This document shows, in pieces, positions 53,357-61,860 of a stretch of DNA of 64,000 nucleotides. How positions within the stretch are numbered: the first letter of the stretch is position 1; every line of letters starts with the position of its first letter. Under the pieces are notes generated by a model, which was not told where the DNA came from, did not search any database, and worked only from the letters and a program-made list of their open reading frames with translations. Origin of the DNA: Galeruca laticollis (taxonomy: Eukaryota; Arthropoda; Insecta; Coleoptera; Chrysomelidae); assembly GCA_963921935.1 (NCBI GenBank), contig OY998180.1, positions 124,001-188,000 of the forward strand, read 5' to 3'. A program made the translations under genes and the position numbers.

Positions 53357-55290
53357 GATATTTTCTCCAAATATGATGATGAAACAACTTTTCCTAGTCA
53401 GTTAAAAAAACTGTAAGATGTTTATGAAAACGAGTAGGTGGGGTGAATCTCACCCTCTTAGAGAAATGTTGAAGGAATGTGACCACCACACAACTATTCA
53501 ATATCGATTCTAATATATTTTTCCCTCATAGGAATGACGATGAAACAGCTTGTTCTAGACAGTTAAAAAGACAGTAAAATGGCAATGAAAACGATTAGGA
53601 GGAGTGAATATCACCCTCTAAGAGAATTCTTCAGTTAATGTGACCTCCATACGACTATTCTAATATATTTTTCTCAAATATGACGATGAAACAACATTTC
53701 CTGGACAGTTAAAAAAATATAATGTTAAGATATTAACGGAAACGAGTAGGTGGGGTGAGTTTCACCCTCTTAGAAAAATGATAAAGGAATGTAACCACTG
53801 CAAAACTATTCTGAATCTGAATAAAACAACTTTTCCTAGACAGTTAAAAACAGTATGATAAAACTAGTATGATGGTAATGAAAACGAGTAGGAGGGGTGA
53901 ATGTCACCCTCTTAGAAAATTCTTAAGTGAATGTGACGTCACACGACTATTCAAAATCCACTCTGATTTATTTTTCACAAATATGAGAATAAAACAACGT
54001 TTCCTAGGCAGTTAAAAAAATGAAATGTTTAGATATTAACGAAAACAAGTAGGTGGGGTGAATTTATCCCTCTTAGAAAAATATTAAAGGGATGTAACCA
54101 CCACACACAACAATTCTGCTTTGATTTTAATGTATTTTTTCCCAAATATGACTATGAAACTACATTTCCGATTGTAATATTTTTTCCCCACATAAGATGA
54201 TAAAACAACTTTTCCAGGACAGCTAAAAAATAATATTTAATATGTTAATGACGAGTGCATGGGGTGAATTAGACCCCCTCTTAGAAAATTCTTAAGGGAA
54301 TGTGACTGCCACACAACTATTCTATGTCGACTCTAAAAACTTTTCCCCAACTGTGATGATGATAATTTTCCTAGACAGTTAATAAAAATGTACCATATTA
54401 ATGAAAACGAGTTGTTGGGGTGCATTTTCCCCTCTTACAATAACGTTACCACGACCCGATTATTCTATATCGATTCTAATATACTTTCCCCAAATATGAC
54501 AATGAAACAACTTTTCCTAGACAGTTAAAAAAATAAAATATAAGATATAGATGAAAACAAGTGCTTGTGGTGAAATTCACACTCTTAAAAAATTCTAAAG
54601 GGAATGTGACTATCACACAACTATTCTATATCGATTCTAATATATTGTCCTAAAATATGATGATAAAACAACTTCTCCTATACGGCAAAAAAATGTAATA
54701 TATTAATAACGAGTGCCTGTGGTGAATTTCACCTTCTTAGAAAATCCTTAAAGAAATGTGACCACCACACAACAAATCTATATCGATTGTAATATATTTT
54801 CCCTAGATGATGATGAAACAACTTTTCCTAGTTAGTTACAAAAATTAAATGTAAAATTGTAAAGAAAACGAATGCGTGGGGTGAAATTCACCCTCTTAGA
54901 AAATTCTCAAGGGAATGTGACTACCCAACAACTATTATATATCTATTCCAATATATGTTCCCCAATTATAACGATTACAAGAAATTTACCTACGCAGTTA
55001 GAAAAATAAAAAGTAAGATAGTAATGAAATCGAAAGCGTGGGGTGAAATTCACCCTCTTAGAAAATTCATAAGGGAATGTGACCCCGACACAACTATTCT
55101 ATATCGATTCTAATGTATTTTCCCCAAATATGACGATGAAACAACTTTTCCTAGACAGTTGAAAAAAATATATTAACGAAAAGGAGTAGGTGGGGTGAAT
55201 TTCACCATCTTCGAAAAATGTTAAAGGAATGTGACCACCACACAACTATTCCATATCGAATCTAATAATTTTACCCAACTATGATGATTT
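53357..55290 (+). repeat. Satellite array C (highly diverged monomers)
   Basis: About a dozen monomers of the same family in the same orientation, with GATGAAACAACTTTTCCTAG, GGGGTGAATTTCACCCTC and ACTATTCTATATCGATTC recurring at irregular distances of roughly 130-170 bp. No two monomers are near-identical and no HOR is visible. The last clear monomer ends near 55,290. This looks like an old, non-homogenised array border. Confidence 0.92.
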
Positions 55291-56298
55291 TACCACTTTT
55301 CTGAATTTTGAGTAACCTCGGTAATAAAATAAGCTTGCTATAGATGAGATTGAAACAATGAAGTTTTTAATAATATTTTCAGAAACATATATTATAGAAT
55401 TATAAAACAGTATGCCTCTTCTTTGAGTTCATAATCTTCTAATGGGTCTAAACTGATGTAGTCTGGCGCCCTTTATAAAAGATATACATGATACTTTTTT
55501 AAAATGAAACTAACTGTTTCTAGATAATTAAACAATATACTGAAAAAATGTTATCAATTGTCAATTTCTAAGAATTTTCAACATTTTTTCATTATATTGT
55601 GGAATTATCTAGAAACGGTTGGTTTCATTTAAAAAAAGTAATATGAGTAGATTCCTCAGAGTAAGGTTCGAAACAGTAAATTTGATATACATGATGTTTC
55701 TTCGGTTCTTGCTATTACTTTCATCTTTCATAATTTTCAAATCACCCTGTATATTAATTTAATATTTGGCAGGCGAGTTTTACTAAAAAACTAAATTCCA
55801 GGTACTTATTTAAAAAATATTGCAATATTTTTCCGCACCAAAAACAACACCCTGTATAATGAGTCGGACTAGTTTTGTACATATTGGAAAGGAGCAGAAA
55901 CAACGACGTTTTTGCACAATCGATTTTAAGAGAAAAATTTTAAGCACAAAATATAAAATAGTTGAGTAAGAAGTGTTTTTATCAGATTTAAGTGCAGATT
56001 GAAACGTTTTGTAATATACGTTCACTCTCAAACGACGAAACCACCGATATATATTCCTGTTAATTACAGTGAGTTTCAAAAAGCCTGCTCCATATGGAAA
56101 ACTTTTTTATTATCAATTTGTCAGAAAATTTTATTGCCAATAAAAATTGGTGCATTGCGGAAAGTGGCATTTGTGTTGTCGAAATTCTAAATGTTCAAAC
56201 GGTGTATAGGGGAGAAAAAAATATAAGAATTTTGATAAAGACTAAACACCCTTATTTTCGACATTATCAAAAAGTTTATTTAAAAAAGTTGTTTACAA
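55291..56298. other. Non-satellite AT-rich region without a supported gene
   Basis: Holds a hairpin element (55,487-55,645), a 20-bp palindrome around AAATATTGCAATATTT near 55,815-55,832 and two copies of CACCCTGTAT (55,743 and 55,848). Overlapping small frames on both strands (55,810-56,315) have no recognisable domain and are not accepted. The text GATATACATGAT occurs on both sides of the hairpin (55,481 and 55,684). Confidence 0.6.
55487..55645. mobile_element. Hairpin-type MITE candidate
   Basis: Nearly the whole 160 bp is an inverted repeat. AAATGAAACTAACTGTTTCT (55,502) pairs with GAAACGGTTGGTTTCATTT (55,612) and CAATATACTGAAAAAATGTT (55,533) pairs with AACATTTTTTCATTATATTG (55,580). 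The loop is about 15-25 bp. Arms extend out to CATGATACTTTTTT and AAAAAAAGTAATATG. No coding capacity. Confidence 0.7.
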
Positions 56299-56808
56299 TT
56301 GGAAACAATATTTAGATTTAAAATCAGAGACACCTACGCAAGAACATTTTTCATGGTTCTAGCTTCATAAAGAGTACTAGTGTCTCATATACCACATTAG
56401 GAGACTACTACATATTACTATAATATTTTAATGAAAGATTGTGTCTCTTCAATTATTTGTACTATCATATCGACGTTTGTTTAAACTGGTTTAAATTTTT
56501 ACTTGGTAGAGATTTTATTTGATATTTCTCTCTTTATGTATCAAATGAACTAATTAATTAATGCTAAACAATTGGACAACAATATGAACATACAGAGTCA
56601 AATATCAAATTTAAACAATTTTCAACAAACGTCGATATCATAGTGCAAACAATAAATTAGATATGTTTTATTAAAATATTATAATAGTAATATGTAGAAG
56701 TCGTCTAAGATGTATATGAGATACTAGTTAGTTTGATGAAGTTATAACCAAAAAAACATTTTTTGCTGTGTAGGTGGCTATGATTTCAAATCAAAATATT
56801 GTTTCCAA
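56299..56808. mobile_element. About 510-bp palindromic foldback/MITE element
   Basis: Long inverted repeat with arms of about 230 bp and a central loop near 56,542-56,588. Paired landmarks: TTGGAAACAATATTTAGATT (56,299) with CAAAATATTGTTTCCAA (56,792); ACTAGTGTCTCATATA (56,378) with TATATGAGATACTAGT (56,713); TACATATTACTATAATATTT (56,410) with ATTATAATAGTAATATGTA (56,679); ATCGACGTTTGTTTAAA (56,470) with ACAAACGTCGATA (56,625); TTTGATATTTCTCTC with GAGTCAAATATCAAA. Arms carry scattered mismatches and indels, so it is not recent. No clear target duplication seen. Confidence 0.8.
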
Positions 56809-57196
56809 CATTAAAAATATAAGACAATAAAATAGCCAGAGGCGGATATGCGCTATTTTATATGATCAATAAGGTTGAAATTTCAAATATTTGACCGTTT
56901 ATTAACTGAATATTCTCCTTTTTGATGTTAATCATTTCACTTACTAAACGTTTTTTTTTAAAAAGGGAAGTTTATCTAAAATTTCCATCAGTTTTATTCT
57001 TATATTTTAAAGTGTAGTATCGTTCAAAATAGGTTTACTTTTAATCATAATTTTAAATAATTCTACCTTACCATACGTTTCATGTGCTATAATTTATGGA
57101 CACGGAAAATCTCTAACAAACTACTTTTAGCGTTTTTCTGTAGTTTAAATTTAGAAAACATATTTTTCACAATGAAATAATTTCTATCTTCTAGTG
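56809..57196. other. AT-rich stretch, nothing recognised
   Basis: No open frame of note. A small hairpin-like text, ATAAAATAGC near 56,828 and GCTATTTTAT near 56,852, is the only local structure. Confidence 0.5.
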
Positions 57197-57290
57197 CCCC
57201 GATGAAGTTTGAATTGAATCGAAACGTTGGCTAGTAAAAACCATCGATTTTTAAAAAACTAGAGTTATTGGTCCCAAAAACTCTCTAATA
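57197..57290 (+). mobile_element. Possible Penelope-like element remnant (degenerate hammerhead-like motif)
   Basis: CCGATGA at 57,199-57,205 is followed 15 bp later by GAAACGTTGG at 57,221-57,230. Penelope-like retroelements carry hammerhead motifs with CTGATGA and a GAAACG box in this order and spacing. Here the first box has C in place of T, and the intervening stem II (AGTTTG...AATC) pairs only poorly, so the ribozyme would be inactive. No reverse transcriptase or GIY-YIG coding region is visible nearby. It may be a decayed end fragment or a chance resemblance. Confidence 0.35.
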
Positions 57291-57321
57291 TCATGATTTT
57301 TATTTTTTATAAAATAATAAA

Positions 57322-57553
57322 CTCCGTATTGAGAATGGAAAACAGTAAATATTGCTAATTTCTCCCTCTATAATGTAACACGAATGTTGAAATTTCAAGT
57401 TTTAAGCTTCACTTAAATTTGAGAAAAAATATTAAAACCTAATTTAAATAGCCACCTTTCAATAATGATATCTCGGAAGGTGGGGTAAGAAAAGATTCAC
57501 ACGAGTAAGCACATCCGAACGCATGAATTTAGAAACACCCTGTATGTATAACA
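57322..57553 (+). repeat. Third, partial copy of the spacer start
   Basis: Collinear with 21,830-22,105 and 50,930-51,195 at visibly lower identity. Shared text in order: GTATTGAGA, TGGAAAACAGTAAA, TATAATGTAACA, GAATGTTGAAA, CCACCTTT, ATATCTCGGAA, AAGCACAT and AATTTAGAAACACCCTGTAT. It lacks the palindrome and has no satellite next to it, so this part of the spacer is a dispersed repeat in its own right, ending at or near CACCCTGTAT. Confidence 0.75.
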
Positions 57554-57618
57554 ATATATATGTAAAATTATTGACCTTTACCCTGAGGTCATTAATATCT
57601 GATAACATAAGCGACAAA

Positions 57619-58110
57619 TGTCAACCCACTTAAACAGTCTGTGCTTCGATTCATTGAATAGCAAGCCCATTATCCTCCGGTTTTTCAAACATTTCTTGGA
57701 AAACGAAACATAAAAGTCGATTCTATTTTTACAAATTTGTACCACCAAAAATATTCCAAAGTATTAATGTCAACCCACTTAAACAACCCCTGCTTCGATA
57801 AATTGAATAGCAAGCCCATTATTCTCCGATCTTATCAATATTTCTTGAAAATGAAATATTAGAGTCGATTCTATTAGTACTGAATTTGTACCGCAAAAAA
57901 TATTTCAAAATATTGAAGTGAACCCACATAAACAAACCCCTTATCCTCCGATCTTTTTATAAAACATTTTGAAAAACGAACTATGAAACTCAATTCCATT
58001 AAAACTGAATTTGTAATTCAAAAAATATTTCAAAATATAATCCTCCGAAACAACTCCCGCATATAAAGCCCATTATCCTCCAATACTTTCAACATTTCTT
58101 GACAAACTAA
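57619..58110. repeat. 149-bp tandem repeat, left block of an inverted pair
   Basis: AACCCAC at 57,623, 57,772 and 57,921 gives a period of 149 bp, with about 3.3 copies. Each has ACTTAAACAACCCCTGCTTC, GAATAGCAAGCCCATTATCC and AATTTGTACC-like text. The third copy has lost about 30 bp and the fourth is partial. At 58,121 the text TCGAAGCAGGGTTTGT appears in the opposite orientation, so the block folds back at its inner end. Confidence 0.85.
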
Positions 58111-58333
58111 ATAAAAAAATCGAAGCAGGGTTTGTCTAAGTCTAGAGTTCAGTAGTCTGAAAATATATTTTCGGGATAAGGCAACCATGTCACTTTATAT
58201 AAGCAATTTTCAGGTAGAAAGCATACAGCGGGGGATATCATAAAAATGAGATAAGAGACTGAAGGTACTTTTAGAATTTGTTGGGTAAGCAATAATCGTT
58301 ATTGTAGGAAAATCTATTTTTGAATATTTAGAA

Positions 58334-58639
58334 ATGCTGATCCCTGAAACGTTCAGGGATCTACGGCCACTTGAAATTCCGGGTTTTTTGACTTCAGGTG
58401 TATTTTTTCAAAAGTTTTTAGCTAGTAATATAAAGAAATTTAGAACAGCTGTAAGTAGTGCTGTCAAATATCGGAAAAATGAAGCGGCGCCATTACAAAT
58501 TCAAATCGAAAATTTAAGAAATGACATCTTAAACGGACCACGACAATTAATAGAAAAAGATGATAACTGTTGGAAAATGAAAATGATTGGTGCTATGGAA
58601 AAAATTTATTTGAATGCTCTATTACCAGAAATTATTTGA
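58334..58639 (+). CDS. Unrecognised 101-codon ORF inside the inverted-repeat-flanked region
   Basis: I do not recognise the product. The ORF encodes 101 residues starting MLIPETFRDLRPLEIPGFL, with a Lys/Arg-rich middle (residues about 34-50), a charged, probably helical stretch (about 53-77) and DNCWKMKMIGAMEKIYL near the end. There is no signal peptide, membrane segment or known catalytic motif. The frame stays open upstream to 58,289, after a stop at 58,286-58,288, and a TTGTAG at 58,302-58,307 could be a splice acceptor, so it may be an exon or the remnant of a longer transposon protein. It is less AT-rich in composition than its surroundings and lies between inverted 149-bp repeat blocks, which suggests an element-borne protein. 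A chance ORF remains possible. Confidence 0.3.
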   Translation: MLIPETFRDLRPLEIPGFLTSGVFFQKFLASNIKKFRTAVSSAVKYRKNEAAPLQIQIENLRNDILNGPRQLIEKDDNCWKMKMIGAMEKIYLNALLPEII

Positions 58640-61139
58640 TCATAGATTAAAACGAAACCGATCCATCAGAAGTATTTTGTTAAAGACTTGTAGATTAATT
58701 CCCCAATATTCAGCATTTTCTGTTCATACATTGATTGTAATAATACTATGTAAACCGTATGAATTATGCTGTACTATACACTACACTATATTTATGCAAT
58801 GTTATAATATATGTACTATATGTATTGTATATTATAATTATAAATAATTTAATGAATAGAAATGAGAAAACACTGTCGAGGGAATTTAGAGAAGCGAAAT
58901 TATTTGCATGGAATGAAATTAAGAGGAATTGAATATTTTGAATCAAATATGTATCCATTACCATATAAAATGAAAGATAATGTTAAAAGTATGAAAATGA
59001 TTAGAAGAAGGAATTGTAAAGATAACATGCGGTGTACATGTTATGTTATATAAATCAATTAGTTTTAACGAAGATATAGATATTAGATAATAAGTATGCC
59101 AGAATAATAAACTATATTGTACCTCTATATAAAGCACAAATATGACTAGATAAAATACTAGATAAGATTAATAATTCAAAATCATTCAGAAAAGAAAACA
59201 ATGACATTTAAAGGTTGATATTCATAAATAACACATAATTATAAAAAAACACTATAGTTAAATCAGAAATAGTAAATAAATAATAATTTTTTAAGCAAAT
59301 CTAGAGATAAATAAATTAATTATGGGAAATGTAAAATATTGTATATAGGATAATGAATGCGTTAAATATAGTAAAATTATTGAAATATAAATATTGATGA
59401 TTAAATAATAAATAGAATAAATAATAATAATAATGAATGTAGAATAATATATAACGAAGTATTGAATCAACATTATTATAATAATTGTGCAAGTTGATTT
59501 ATTATAATGTAAATAAATAGAATGTTAATAAATAGGCAATCAGAAGTAATAAATACGGAAAATTTGGTTTTCTTATTTCTTTCAAAATCAAATAAATAAA
59601 AAAACGAAACTTGGTATTTTAAATTTTGTATACCAAAAGATTACTTTTAATAAATAAAAAATTATGAATGGATTAACAAGCTTTTTCCTTGGTAACGAGT
59701 AACTGGAAAGGAGTTTGTTGAAAACAATGAAGGGAGATATAGAAATTTTGATAAAAGTTTTTGCTCAAAATATATTTAAATTTGCAAAATTGAACATTAA
59801 AAATGTTAAAACTGTATTTTGGGAGGTGTTGGTGAGTAAGAGTAATAGACATTAATTAGGAAGTAAAACAAACTTAAAAGTGAATATACCGGAAAGAACG
59901 AAAATTGAGTAGTGCATATATTTGAAAGGACTGGAGTTAGTGAACATTCTGGGACAGTGCGAATAGACTTTTGTGAAACGAGGAATGGACTGCGGAAGGA
60001 CAGTTAAGGTATTTAGTATTAGAAATAGTTAAGTATTCATAGTAAATAAGCAATTGTAAATTTTTTTGTTAAATAAGGACAATATATGAATCCACAACTT
60101 GAGTTAAGAGTTATATTAAATAATATTATTCAATGCTTCACCTTCACAAAAGAAAATATAAACATAATTAAAGAATTTTAAATTAAATAATATGTTAGGT
60201 AAATAAATAAAAACTTTTAATAATTATAAGAATTTCAATATAATAGCAATTTGTACCAGTATTCTTACATATATGAAAACATAATGCCACTACATACCTA
60301 ACGAATGCTTTTCTTGCTAATATCATTGCATTTATCATATAATCCGAAAAAACAAAAAAAAATTAGTTTTGTGTTTTGTAGAGCTTTTGTTTCATGTAGT
60401 CATTGTGGGTTAGGTCTACCGGAGATACCACATTTAAAAAATGCGTTTATTACTCTACCTCTTGGGTGACGTGGAAAAGAGTAGAAACTAGAGACATATA
60501 TGACTTTTAAAATATAAGTAAAGCAATAAATTAAATGTAGTAATCAGATATTTCAAAATATTGGTAATAAAAAAGATAACAAAATAATTGCGGGTATTTA
60601 TTTATTCCATAAAATTAAATTTAATGAATAATAATAAATGTGTTGTAATTAAAGATGGTGAAATTATAATATCGATTTAACAAGTAGCTATGCTAAAATG
60701 AATTTTTTCAATATTAAAATTCTATATCTAAAGAGGTAAACGAATTATCGGTTTAGGGGCGTAAAATTGAAGACTCAACATACCCCTCATAAATCATTCT
60801 ACCAATTCTACCTAAAACTGGCATTGCCTCGTTGGTTGCCTAACCCTTGAATGATAAAACAATTTTTAAATTTATTGAAATCGAAAAACACTTAAACAAG
60901 CCCTCAAAGACCAAAAATAAAATCTCATCGTTAACAAAAAAAAACAAGCAAATGATAAATTTTGAGCTTAAATCTAAATATTTTCATATTAATTTGGCTT
61001 CTTCTCTCAGTCATGACCAATAGAATAAAATTCTAATAGGGAGTACTAATTAAAAATTTCCTGCATTTTTCAAGAATACGGCTTTTTAAAATTTGAAGGA
61101 ATCACGCCCACTTTCGAACATTTCGAAGAGAGATAAATT
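58640..61139. other. AT-rich interior of the inverted-repeat-flanked region, no supported gene
   Basis: Very AT-rich with A-runs, AAT/ATA-rich text near 59,400-59,440 and many stops on both strands. Small frames at 58,614-58,847, 58,862-59,053 and minus 59,291-59,473 are low-complexity and unsupported. A slightly more complex stretch is at 60,730-60,920 (TTAGGGGCGTAAAATTGAAG, GCCTCGTTGGTTGCCTAACC). CACTTAAACAAGCCCT near 60,890 resembles the 149-bp repeat. Confidence 0.55.
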
Positions 61140-61860
61140 AAATAGCAAGCGGAGGATATGGGCTTACTGTTCAGTATACAAGTGGATTGGCTTTAATATT
61201 TTGAATTATTATTGGTGGTACAAATTAATAAAGATTTAGTGATAATGGCATCGAATTCTATATTTTGATTCTCAAGAAATATTGAAAAGATCGGAGGATA
61301 ATGGGCTTGCTATACAACTTATGGAAGCAGGGGTTGTTTAAATTGCCAAACTTTAATATATTGAAATATTTTTTTAGGTAGAAATTCAGTTTTAATGGAA
61401 TCAACTTTTAAGTTTTTCAAGAAACTTGAATAAATTGGAGAATAATGGGCTTGCTATTCAATTTGTCGAAGCAGGGGTTGTTTGTCTTTAATATTTTGGA
61501 CTATTTTTTTTGGTACAAATTAGTACTAATAGACTACGATGTCGATGCACCTTGCCCCCATAAAATTTCCTTCAATCATTCAAAAAATATTGAACAGATC
61601 GGAGTAGAATGGGAATGCTAATCAATTTACAGAAACAGGGATTGTTTGAGGGGGTTGAAAATTACTATTTTTGTGGTACAAATTCAGTTTTACAATTTCC
61701 ATTTTTCAAATTACCTATTTTTAATTTGGGCTTTCCAGTTTAACACGAAGATGACAGATACATGTTTTTTTCTTTAATGAGTAAAAGTACACAATATTTT
61801 TTGTGGGAGAAATTAGTACCAAATGAGTACTAAAAATCGTAATAGAATTGATTTGACTCT
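61140..61860. repeat. 143-165-bp tandem repeat, right block of the inverted pair
   Basis: Reverse complement of the left block. ATGGGCTTGCTAT-like text occurs at 61,158, 61,301, 61,444 and 61,609 (spacings 143, 143 and 165). GAAGCAGGGGTTGTTT occurs at 61,324 and 61,469, and TACAAATTAGTAC or close variants recur, with a last partial unit near 61,795-61,860. The divergence from the left block shows the pair is old. Confidence 0.83.

Larger units (their letters stand above)
57619..61860. mobile_element. Candidate mobile element with tandem-repeat inverted ends (about 4.2 kb)
   Basis: Two blocks of the same 149-bp repeat in opposite orientation enclose about 3 kb of unrelated DNA with one ORF. 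Long inverted ends built of short tandem repeats are known from foldback and Galileo-type DNA transposons. The precise termini and target duplication were not found, no transposase domain was recognised, and an inversion of a local tandem array would give the same picture. Confidence 0.45.

Noticed and set aside
21804..53400. Arrays A and B as the tandem-repeat arms of one giant foldback element around the palindromic spacer
   Set aside because: Satellite on both sides of the spacer has the same orientation, not inverted.
1..55290. Hammerhead ribozyme in the satellite monomer (TTTGATGATGAAAC resembles CTGATGA plus GAAAC)
   Set aside because: There is one base and no stem II between the two boxes, and the first box starts TT in place of CT, so a functional fold is not possible as written.
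1..55290. CENP-B box in the monomers
   Set aside because: No match to the TTCG....A..CGGG pattern was seen in representative monomers of A, B or C.
55810..56315. Three overlapping small ORFs on both strands
   Set aside because: Mutually overlapping, AT-driven composition, no motif. One runs into the foldback element.
58614..59473. Small ORFs following the 101-codon ORF
   Set aside because: Rich in Tyr/Ile/Asn/Lys from AT-rich low-complexity DNA. No sign of a frameshifted continuation of the preceding protein.
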